Translations under genes and position numbers: made by a program
The notes under the pieces: model-generated
Seen by the model: only the letters and a program-made list of their open reading frames with translations
Database searches by the model: none
Told to the model about the DNA's origin: nothing
Part shown: piece after piece, positions 6,864 through 12,332 of the stretch
Layout: each line of letters opens with the position of its first letter
Numbering within the stretch: the stretch's first letter is position 1
From: JBOHPP01 sp050731755
Lineage (GTDB): Bacteria > Methylomirabilota > Methylomirabilia > Rokubacteriales > CSP1-6
Length of the DNA: 12,332 nucleotides
NCBI GenBank assembly: GCA_050731755.1
Contig: JBOHPP010000101.1
Location: 1-12,332 of the forward strand
Direction: 5' to 3'

Positions 6864-7870
6864 TGGCCAGCGGGCTGGCCGTTGCCGTGGTGGGCGCCAC
6901 CGGCGCCGCCGGGCAGACGACGCTCCGGGTCCTCGAGGAGCGCAAGTTCCCGGTGCGCGAGCTGCGCTGCTTCGCCTCCGAGCGCTCGGTGGGCAAGACG
7001 GTGACCTTCGGCGGCGACGCCGTCGCCGTGCGGCGCGTGGAGCCGGCGGCCTTCCAGGGCCTCGACCTGGTCTTCTGCTCGGCGGGGTCGGCGCAGTCGC
7101 GAGAGTTCGTGCCGATGATCCGCAAGGCCGGAGCGATCGTCATCGACAAATCAAGCGCCTTCCGCATGGATCCCGAGGTGCCGCTGGTCGTACCCGAGAT
7201 CAACGCGCACGCGGCCAGGGGGCATCACGGCATCCTGGCCGTCCCCAACTGCACGACGATCGTCGCCGTGATGCCCCTCAAGCCGCTCCACGACGCCGTC
7301 GGCCTCCGTCGGGTGGTGGCCACCAGCTTCCAGGCTGCCTCCGGCGCCGGCGTGCACGGCCTGGAGGACCTCCGCCAGCAGACGCTGGCCTGGGCCCGAG
7401 GCGAGGCCATCGTGCCGACGTTTTTCGCCCACCAGATCGCCTTCAACCTCATCCCCCACATCGACCGCTTCGGTCCCGACGGCTACACGGGCGAGGAGAT
7501 GAAGCTCGTTCACGAGACCCGCAAGATTCTGGAGGTGCCCGGGCTGCCCATCGCGCCCACCACGGTGCGGGTGCCGGTGTTCACCTGCCACTCCGTGGCC
7601 ATCAACGTCGAGACCGAGGAGAAGATCACCGCCGAGCAGGCGCGTGAGGTGCTGGCGCGGTTCCCCGGGCTCAAGCTGTGGGACGACCCCGCCGCGAACC
7701 GGTACCCGATGCCCGTGCTCGTCGAAGGCCAGGACGACTGCTGGGTGGGGCGGATCCGGGAGGACCTGTCCCATCCGCGGGCGCTGAACTTCTGGGTGGT
7801 CGGCGACCAGCTGCGCAAGGGCGCGGCGACGAACGCCGTGCAGATCGCCGAGCTGCTGCTCCGGACGTGA
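6863..7870 (+). CDS. asd: Aspartate-semialdehyde dehydrogenase
   Basis: A 335-residue enzyme that reduces aspartyl phosphate to aspartate semialdehyde with NADPH, at the branch point to lysine/diaminopimelate, threonine, methionine and isoleucine. The N-terminal nucleotide loop is VGATGAAGQ. The catalytic cysteine is Cys130 in PNCTTI, where many homologues have PNCSTIQ. The acid/base histidine is His243 in RVPVFTCHSVAINVE. FQAASGAG corresponds to the usual YQAVSGAG. The ATG shares its A with the leuB stop (TGATG), so translation is coupled. Placement behind leuB links threonine-derived isoleucine precursor supply to the branched-chain genes. Confidence 0.95.
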   Translation: MASGLAVAVVGATGAAGQTTLRVLEERKFPVRELRCFASERSVGKTVTFGGDAVAVRRVEPAAFQGLDLVFCSAGSAQSREFVPMIRKAGAIVIDKSSAFRMDPEVPLVVPEINAHAARGHHGILAVPNCTTIVAVMPLKPLHDAVGLRRVVATSFQAASGAGVHGLEDLRQQTLAWARGEAIVPTFFAHQIAFNLIPHIDRFGPDGYTGEEMKLVHETRKILEVPGLPIAPTTVRVPVFTCHSVAINVETEEKITAEQAREVLARFPGLKLWDDPAANRYPMPVLVEGQDDCWVGRIREDLSHPRALNFWVVGDQLRKGAATNAVQIAELLLRT

Positions 7871-7934
7871 GGCAGGGGGCTTCCTCATCGGGCTGAGGCA
7901 GGCGTACCACCGCCACTTCGGGTATCACACCCGG

Positions 7935-8198
7935 TTGAACATCGCGGTGGTCGTGACGCTGCTGGTCATCGCCTACGTCGTCGTCCCCCAGGTGGACCGC
8001 CTGGTGGACGCGCTGGGCGGCTACGACCCCCGAGCCTACGAGCCCAAAGACCTCGCCCGCCAGCACTGGCTGGAGACGAAGGGGCGGCTGATCGGCGTTC
8101 GGGGCGCACAGGGCGAGGTCGCCGTCCACGTCCTGCTGGTCTTGCTCGTGGCCGTCGTCTGGCTCGCGATCGTCCCGCCGGGGAGTTCTCGGCGGTAG
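7935..8198 (+). CDS. Small two-helix membrane protein, unknown function
   Basis: I do not recognise this gene. From the TTG at 7935 it encodes 87 residues with two hydrophobic segments, about residues 3-20 (NIAVVVTLLVIAYVVVPQ) and 63-82 (VAVHVLLVLLVAVVWLAIV). A polar stretch between them is rich in charged residues. The frame is open upstream to the end of asd and would add RQAYHRHFGYHTR, a plausible basic flank before the first helix. No ATG, GTG or TTG is available there, so the true start is uncertain. No good ribosome binding site precedes the TTG. It lies 64 nt after asd and 35 nt before truA, in the same direction. Hydrophobic periodicity supports a real membrane protein. Confidence 0.6.
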   Translation: MNIAVVVTLLVIAYVVVPQVDRLVDALGGYDPRAYEPKDLARQHWLETKGRLIGVRGAQGEVAVHVLLVLLVAVVWLAIVPPGSSRR

Positions 8199-8233
8199 CG
8201 ATCGGCATCACGTCCTCTCGCGTCCTCCGGCTG

Positions 8234-8965
8234 GTGCTGGCCTACGACGGCACCGGCTACGCCGGCTGGCAGGTCCAGCCCGACGCCGTCACCGTGCAGG
8301 GCCTCGTGAGCGCAGCGGCGCGGACCCTGCTCGGTCCGGACTCGCGCATCGTCGGCGCCAGCCGCACCGACGCCGGCGTTCACGCGCTGGGGCAGGTCGC
8401 ATCACTGACGACCGGGGCCGCGCTGGAGCCGGCGGGCATCCTCGGTGCCCTCAACGCCGAGCTACCGCCCGACATCCGCGTCCTCGCGGTGACCGAGGCT
8501 CATCAGGGATTCGACGCCCGGCACGCCGCCGTCGGCAAGCGGTACACCTATCTCGTCGACAACGCCCCCATCGCGGATCCGCTGCTCCGACGATATGCCT
8601 GGCATGTTCGCCGCCCCCTCGACGTGGAGGCGATGCGGCGGGCTCTGGCCCACCTCCGCGGCCGGCACGACTTCTCCGCCTTCTGCGCGGCCCCCGGGCG
8701 GGGAACATCGCCGGTGTGCGTCGTGCGGGCCGCGCACGTCGTGTGCCGTAAGCGCCGGCTGGGCATCCTGCTCTCCGCCGATCGCTTTCTCCACCACATG
8801 ATGCGCAATGTCGTCGGCAGCCTGGTCGCCGTTGGCCGGGGCACGCGGTCGGCGGAATGGGTGGCCGATGTCCTGGCTTCGCGGGACCGGACGCGCGCCG
8901 GCCCGACGGCCCCCCCTCATGGGCTGACGCTGCTCCGCGTGCTGTACGAGCGAGTGGGCTGTTAG
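8234..8965 (+). CDS. truA: tRNA pseudouridine(38-40) synthase
   Basis: A cytoplasmic enzyme that makes pseudouridine at positions 38-40 of the tRNA anticodon arm. The N-terminal motif LAYDGTGYAGWQ, the catalytic Asp46 in GASRTDAGVHALGQ, the central KRYTYLV segment, the FLHHMMRN-VVG motif and the C-terminal AGPTAPPHGLTLL are all typical. The length (243) is normal. The GTG at 8234 gives a protein that begins at the first beta strand, where TruA usually has four to seven residues more; the open frame upstream encodes SSRVLRL, which would complete the strand, but offers only ATC or CTG codons. No clear ribosome binding site is seen. Function is firm; the exact start is not. Confidence 0.93.
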   Translation: MLAYDGTGYAGWQVQPDAVTVQGLVSAAARTLLGPDSRIVGASRTDAGVHALGQVASLTTGAALEPAGILGALNAELPPDIRVLAVTEAHQGFDARHAAVGKRYTYLVDNAPIADPLLRRYAWHVRRPLDVEAMRRALAHLRGRHDFSAFCAAPGRGTSPVCVVRAAHVVCRKRRLGILLSADRFLHHMMRNVVGSLVAVGRGTRSAEWVADVLASRDRTRAGPTAPPHGLTLLRVLYERVGC

Positions 8966-8968
8966 AAT
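8963..8968 (+). promoter_or_regulatory. -10 element for a near-leaderless fdhD message
   Basis: TAGAAT matches TATAAT at five of six positions and overlaps the truA TAG stop. Counting about 7 nt downstream puts a transcript start at about 8975, just before the fdhD ATG at 8978. No Shine-Dalgarno precedes fdhD, which fits leaderless or near-leaderless translation. The -35 region at 8940-8945 is weak. Confidence 0.45.
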
Positions 8969-8977
8969 CGACACGCG

Positions 8978-9748
8978 ATGCGAACGTATCTGAGGATTCG
9001 CGGGGATCGGGCGGAGGAGGTCTCCGGCGAGGTGGTGCGAGAGCAGCCGCTGACCCTCTATGTCAACGGCGAGCGCTTCCTGACGCTGCTCTGCTCGCCG
9101 CTGAAGCTGGAGGCGCTGGTCGTCGGCTACCTCTGGATGGAGAAAATCATCGCCGACCTCGACGAGGTCTCCCGCCTCGAGGTGTCGGCGGTCGATGGCC
9201 GGGCCGACGTCGACCTGCGGCACCCGGTGTCGCTGCCGACCGAGCGCATTCTCACGTCAGGCTGCGGCGGCGGGATCACCTTCCGGATCGACCACCGCCT
9301 GTTCCCGCGCCTGCAGTCGTCCCTGCGGGTGCCCCAGAGCCAGCTCATCGCCCGCATGAAGGACCTCTTCAGCGCGGCCGTCCACTACAAGGCCTCCCGC
9401 GGTATCCACGGCGCGGCGCTCTCCGACGGCGAGGGACTGCTGGTGGTCGCCGAGGACGTGGGGCGTCACAACGCGGTGGACAAGGTCAAGGGTGAGGCGC
9501 TCATGGGCGGCATCCCCACCCAGGACCGCATCCTGCTCTCCACCGGCCGCATCTCGTCGGAGATGCTGCTCAAGGCCGCACGCATGGGGGTGCCGGTGGT
9601 CGCTTCCCGCACCTCGCCCACCGAGATGGCCGTCGCCCTGGCCGAGCAGCTCGGGATCACCGTGTGCGGATACGTCCGCACAGACGGGCTCAACGTCTAC
9701 GCCGGGGATGGCCTCCTGTCCGAGGCGGCCGGAGCCTCGCGTGGCTGA
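8978..9748 (+). CDS. fdhD: Formate dehydrogenase accessory sulfurtransferase FdhD
   Basis: A 256-residue protein that passes sulfur from a cysteine desulfurase to the molybdenum (or tungsten) bis-guanylyl cofactor, a step needed for formate dehydrogenase activity. Conserved blocks are present: VREQPLTLYVNG, the Cys loop TSGCGGGITF (Cys96), AEDVGRHNAVDKVKGEAL, and STGRISSEMLLKAARMGVPV with the following ASRTSPTEMAVALAEQLG. E. coli FdhD has a CxxC pair in this loop; here only one Cys is present, as I recall for many FdhD proteins outside enterobacteria. The ATG at 8978 has no ribosome binding site but follows a -10-like TAGAAT. The client enzyme is encoded 850 nt downstream. Confidence 0.95.
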   Translation: MRTYLRIRGDRAEEVSGEVVREQPLTLYVNGERFLTLLCSPLKLEALVVGYLWMEKIIADLDEVSRLEVSAVDGRADVDLRHPVSLPTERILTSGCGGGITFRIDHRLFPRLQSSLRVPQSQLIARMKDLFSAAVHYKASRGIHGAALSDGEGLLVVAEDVGRHNAVDKVKGEALMGGIPTQDRILLSTGRISSEMLLKAARMGVPVVASRTSPTEMAVALAEQLGITVCGYVRTDGLNVYAGDGLLSEAAGASRG

Positions 9749-10085
9749 CCCGGCGCCGGAGGAACGCGAGGCCCGCAAACACTGGCGTAAGCACAAGCGC
9801 CAGGACACCGGCCTCCTGATCTTCGAGCGGGCCCGGGCGAGCCTGGAGGATCCGGCCGAGGCCCGGCCGCTCCTGCTCGAGTTGACCCGTCTCTATAATC
9901 CAGTGATCAACGGTCCCCTGGTCGACCGCGCCACGTATGCACGGATCCTTCAGGCGGTGGACCAGGGCCGGGTCGACGAGGCCCGACACCTGCTGGACGA
10001 ACGCCTGGCCCTCTACGCGCCGGGCGAGGGGGGCGCCGCCGATCCGGAGCGCTACCGCGGGGGGGCGGGACCCTTCCACGAGTAA
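9741..10085 (+). CDS. Unknown 114-residue protein coupled to fdhD
   Basis: I do not recognise this protein. GTG 9741 lies inside the end of fdhD (8-nt overlap, GTGGCTGA), which indicates translational coupling. The N-terminus is highly charged (EEREARKHWRKHKRQD). The rest looks alpha-helical (FERARASLEDPAEARPLLLE, then RILQAVDQGRVDEARHLLDE) and ends in a Gly-rich tail. There is no signal peptide, membrane segment or metal-binding Cys cluster. Position suggests a helper for formate dehydrogenase maturation or use, but this is inference from neighbourhood only. The frame is also open further upstream inside fdhD; that extension is a shadow of fdhD. Confidence 0.65.
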   Translation: MADPAPEEREARKHWRKHKRQDTGLLIFERARASLEDPAEARPLLLELTRLYNPVINGPLVDRATYARILQAVDQGRVDEARHLLDERLALYAPGEGGAADPERYRGGAGPFHE

Positions 10086-10131
10086 GCTCATGTGAACGGT
10101 TGAACAAGTCCAGGTTCCGACAGACGAAATC

Positions 10132-10158
10132 CTTGACGCAGCGCGCTTGACAGCGCGG
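10132..10158 (+). repeat. Tandem imperfect direct repeat over the promoter -35 region
   Basis: CTTGACGCAGCGCG (10132-10145) is followed at once by CTTGACAGCGCGG (10146-10158). Each unit carries a TTGAC core and a CAGCGCG end. In the second unit CGCGC (10142-10146) and GCGCG (10153-10157) also form a short inverted repeat around TTGACA. This could be a regulator site or two overlapping -35 boxes. Confidence 0.45.
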
Positions 10159-10176
10159 TCGGACCACCCGTAGGAT
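10147..10176 (+). promoter_or_regulatory. Predicted sigma70-type promoter for the formate dehydrogenase genes
   Basis: A consensus -35, TTGACA (10147-10152), is spaced 18 nt from a -10-like TAGGAT (10171-10176, four of six matches). The start would fall near 10183, giving a leader of about 50 nt before the ATG at 10235. It lies in the 149-nt gap that separates the fdhD pair from the structural genes, which is where a new promoter would be expected. Confidence 0.5.
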
Positions 10177-10220
10177 GCGCGCGACCTGAAGGGAAGAGGC
10201 CTGTTTGCCTTCGGCATCGA

Positions 10221-10226
10221 GGAGGG
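10221..10226 (+). promoter_or_regulatory. Ribosome binding site fixing the start at 10235
   Basis: GGAGGG lies 8 nt before ATG 10235. This favours that ATG over an in-frame TTG at 10205, which has no such site. Confidence 0.6.
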
Positions 10227-10234
10227 CTTGGGCG

Positions 10235-10510
10235 ATGACGCAAGGGTTCACGGACTGGCTGCAGAAATCCCGCCTCACCGTCGTGGATGTCGACGCCACC
10301 CGGGGTTGGCTGCGCGTGCGCGGCGAGGCCGACGCCTGCTCGGACCTCGCCTGCGGCGAGCAGACGGTCGTCCTCACCGACGAAGGCGCTGCCGGGCTGG
10401 CGGCCCTCAGCCCCGGCGACACCGTGAAGATCGAGCCGGCGGTTGACCGGCCCGAGCGGATCGTCGTGCTGCGCCGCGCGTGGGAAGACACGGCCAGCCC
10501 CGAGATCTGA
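10235..10510 (+). CDS. Unknown 91-residue protein preceding formate dehydrogenase
   Basis: I do not recognise this protein. From ATG 10235 it encodes 91 residues beginning MTQGFTDWLQKSRLTVVDVD. The pattern suggests beta strands (LTVVDVDATRGWLRVRG, then QTVVLTDEG, then GDTVKIEPAV and RIVVLRR), possibly a small barrel. One cysteine pair, ACSDLACGE (about residues 35 and 40), might bind a metal or form a disulfide. There is no signal peptide. It is the first gene after the predicted promoter and lies 87 nt before the formate dehydrogenase catalytic subunit, so it is probably co-transcribed. A role in that enzyme's synthesis or control is inference from position only. Confidence 0.7.
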   Translation: MTQGFTDWLQKSRLTVVDVDATRGWLRVRGEADACSDLACGEQTVVLTDEGAAGLAALSPGDTVKIEPAVDRPERIVVLRRAWEDTASPEI

Positions 10511-10597
10511 GCCAGAGCGGGCGATGATCGGTCCGCGCCCCGTCACACGCGGGGAGACCACGATGCACCGACCCGATCGCGAAAGGGGAGTATCCCT

Positions 10598-12332
10598 ATG
10601 AGCCTGTCGCGACGCGACTTCCTCAAGTACGGCGCCACGGCGGCCGGAGCGACCGTCGCCACCAACGGCATCAATCTCGCCCCGGTGGAGGCGGCGGCGA
10701 CCTCCCTCCGTATCAAGGAGGCCAAAGTCTTCCCCGGCGTCTGCCCGTACTGCGCTGTGGGCTGCGCTCAGCTCATCTACGTCAAGGACAACAAGATCAT
10801 CGACATCGAGGGCGATCCCGACTCGCCCCACACCCTCGGCGCACTTTGCCCCAAGGGCTCGTCCACCTACCAGCTGTCGCTGAACGAGCGGCGCCTCACG
10901 AAGTGTCTGTACCGCGCGCCGGGCAGCGACCGGTGGGAGGAGAAGTCGCTGGACTGGATGATGGAGCAGATCGCCCAGCGGGTCAAAAAGACGCGCGACG
11001 AGAGCTTCGTCGAGCGGGCCAAGGCCGGCGACAACCAGGTCACCGTCAATCGGTGCGAGGGGATGGCCTGGCTCGGTTCCTCCGTGCTCGACAACGAGGA
11101 GAACTACCTCATCGCCAAGCTCTCGCGGGGCCTGGGCCTGGTCAACCTCGAAAATTCAGCCCGGCTCTGCCACTCGGCGACGGTGCCCGCCCTCGGCGCC
11201 AGCTTCGGCCGCGGCGCGATGACGACGAACCTCATCGACGTCGTCAATGCCGACGTCATCATGCCCACCTCGAACTGGGCGGAGTGTCACCCGGTCTCGT
11301 ACCAGTGGGTGATGAAGGCCAAGGAGCGCGGGGCCAAGATCATCCACGTCGACCCCCGCTTCACGCGGACCTCGGCCACCGCCGACATCTGGGTGCCGAT
11401 TCGCTCGGGGACGAACATCGTGTTCTTCGGGGGCCTGATCCACTACGCCATCGAGAACCGGAAATACTTCCACGATTACGTCGTGGCCTACACCAACGCG
11501 CCCCTGCTCCTGGACCCGAGCTTCAAGACGCCGGCCGACCTGGACGGCCTCTTCAGCGGCTACGACGCGCCGAAGCGCCGCTACGATCAGTCGACCTGGA
11601 AGTTCCAGCTCGACGAGGAAGGCTACCCGAAGAAGGATCCCTCGCTGCGTGATCCCAACACCGTCTGGCAGAACCTGCGCCGTCACTACGCGCGCTACAC
11701 GCCGGAGATGGTGGAGAAGGTCTGCGGCATCCCCAAGGACCTGTTCCTCCAGGTGGCCGACACCTTCTGCTCGGCGTCGGGGCCGGACAAGACCGGGACC
11801 ATCTCCTACGCGCTGCAGCTTAACCAGTCGACCAACGGCGTCCAACAGATCCGCTCGCTCTGCATGCTGCAGCTGATCCTCGGCAACGTCGGCCGGCCCG
11901 GCGGCGGCGTGGTGGCTCTGCGCGGGCATTCCAACGTCCAGGGCGCCACCGACTTCGGCACGCTCTACCACATGCTGCCCGGTTACCCGGCGGCCCCGCT
12001 CCAGGCCCCCCACCCCACGTTGCAGGAGTATCTGGAGAAGACCACGCCCAAGGGTGGCTACTGGGTGAACAACCCCAAGTTCGTCGTCAGCCTGCTCAAG
12101 GCCTGGTGGGGCCCGGCCGCCACCAAGGACAACGACTTCGCCTACGACTACATGCCCAAGCGGGAGGGCGCCGACGCCTACTCGCACCAGCACTTCCACG
12201 TCGCCATGCTCCAGGGCAAGGTCAAGGGCTTCGTCGTCATGGGCCAGAACCCGGCGGTGGACAGCCCCAACGCCAAGATGTCGCGCCAGGCCATCCGCAA
12301 CCTCGAGTGGTTGGTGGTGGTGGACCTCTTCG
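10598..12332 (+). CDS. fdhA: Formate dehydrogenase catalytic (alpha) subunit, Tat-exported, Cys type; 3' truncated by window edge
   Basis: The first 578 residues of a molybdopterin oxidoreductase of the FdnG/FdoG type, which oxidises formate to CO2 on the outer face of the membrane. A twin-arginine signal (SRRDFLK, residues 4-10, then an Ala-rich stretch to about 34) precedes a 4Fe-4S motif with Cys49, Cys52, Cys56 and Cys84 (CPYCAVGCAQ to GALCPKG). The active-site segment is SARLCHSATVPALGASFGRG: Cys191 is encoded by TGC at 11168-11170 where E. coli FdnG has selenocysteine 196, and His192 follows. SNWAECHPVSYQW and HVDPRFTRTSATAD match cofactor-binding blocks. AGGGGAG (10584-10590) supports the ATG at 10598. 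Iron-sulfur and cytochrome subunits would be expected beyond the edge. Confidence 0.93.
   Translation, partial: MSLSRRDFLKYGATAAGATVATNGINLAPVEAAATSLRIKEAKVFPGVCPYCAVGCAQLIYVKDNKIIDIEGDPDSPHTLGALCPKGSSTYQLSLNERRLTKCLYRAPGSDRWEEKSLDWMMEQIAQRVKKTRDESFVERAKAGDNQVTVNRCEGMAWLGSSVLDNEENYLIAKLSRGLGLVNLENSARLCHSATVPALGASFGRGAMTTNLIDVVNADVIMPTSNWAECHPVSYQWVMKAKERGAKIIHVDPRFTRTSATADIWVPIRSGTNIVFFGGLIHYAIENRKYFHDYVVAYTNAPLLLDPSFKTPADLDGLFSGYDAPKRRYDQSTWKFQLDEEGYPKKDPSLRDPNTVWQNLRRHYARYTPEMVEKVCGIPKDLFLQVADTFCSASGPDKTGTISYALQLNQSTNGVQQIRSLCMLQLILGNVGRPGGGVVALRGHSNVQGATDFGTLYHMLPGYPAAPLQAPHPTLQEYLEKTTPKGGYWVNNPKFVVSLLKAWWGPAATKDNDFAYDYMPKREGADAYSHQHFHVAMLQGKVKGFVVMGQNPAVDSPNAKMSRQAIRNLEWLVVVDLF

Noticed and set aside
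9894..9899. Perfect TATAAT inside the 114-residue gene
   Set aside because: The nearest TTGACC (9882-9887) is only 6 nt away, so spacing is wrong. The bases encode part of RLYNP in a coding frame, and the better promoter is at 10147-10176.
10534..10550. CCCCG...CGGGG inverted repeat before the formate dehydrogenase gene
   Set aside because: A 5-bp stem with a 7-nt loop is expected by chance at this GC content, and there is no T-run.
10846..11652. 268-codon + strand frame inside the formate dehydrogenase gene
   Set aside because: It is an out-of-frame reading of the same DNA with Arg/Pro/Gly-rich composition and no ribosome binding site.
11156..12199. 347-codon minus-strand frame opposite the formate dehydrogenase gene
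   Set aside because: It is Val-, Gly- and Arg-rich shadow sequence without motifs; the + strand frame has a full set of family motifs.
1..12332. CRISPR arrays, tRNA or rRNA genes, insertion sequences, phage genes
   Set aside because: I found no repeat-spacer pattern, no tRNA-like cloverleaf, no transposase or integrase motif, and no abrupt change in base composition.

Overview
The window is a GC-rich bacterial chromosome segment in which every supported gene lies on the + strand. The gene order ilvB-ilvN-ilvC-psd-pssA-leuA-(leuC/leuD)-leuB-asd-truA, followed by formate dehydrogenase genes, resembles what I recall from Deltaproteobacteria such as Geobacter and from Methylomirabilota/Rokubacteria-type soil lineages. 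That placement is inference from gene order and base composition; I could not run a search.

Region 1 (1-7870) is a branched-chain amino acid operon with two phospholipid genes inside it. It runs: end of the acetolactate synthase large subunit (ilvB), its regulatory subunit (ilvN), ketol-acid reductoisomerase (ilvC), phosphatidylserine decarboxylase (psd), phosphatidylserine synthase (pssA), 2-isopropylmalate synthase (leuA), a 91-codon remnant, 3-isopropylmalate dehydrogenase (leuB) and aspartate-semialdehyde dehydrogenase (asd). Most junctions are short or overlapping (GTGA, ATGA, TGATG), so one polycistronic message is likely. The exception is the 134-nt ilvB-ilvN gap, which holds two perfect hairpins and a possible 40-codon Arg-rich ORF whose stop overlaps the ilvN start.

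The most striking observation is at 5506-5781. Where leuC and leuD (isopropylmalate isomerase, together about 590 residues) are expected, there is one 91-residue frame. It begins like the LeuC N-terminus, ends like the LeuD C-terminus, and is joined in frame near position 5640. Either about 1.5 kb has been deleted or the assembly has collapsed. As written, the leucine pathway lacks its isomerase.

Region 2 (7871-8965) holds a small two-helix membrane protein of unknown function and tRNA pseudouridine synthase truA; both lack a good ATG start.

Region 3 (8966-12332) is a formate dehydrogenase locus. It contains fdhD (sulfurtransferase that activates the enzyme, apparently made from a near-leaderless message), an unknown 114-residue protein overlapping the fdhD end, a promoter region with a tandem repeat, an unknown 91-residue protein, and a Tat-exported molybdenum formate dehydrogenase catalytic subunit. 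That subunit carries Cys where the E. coli enzymes carry selenocysteine, and it runs off the right edge. No tRNA, rRNA, CRISPR array or mobile element was seen, and no stretch over 300 nt lacks a gene.
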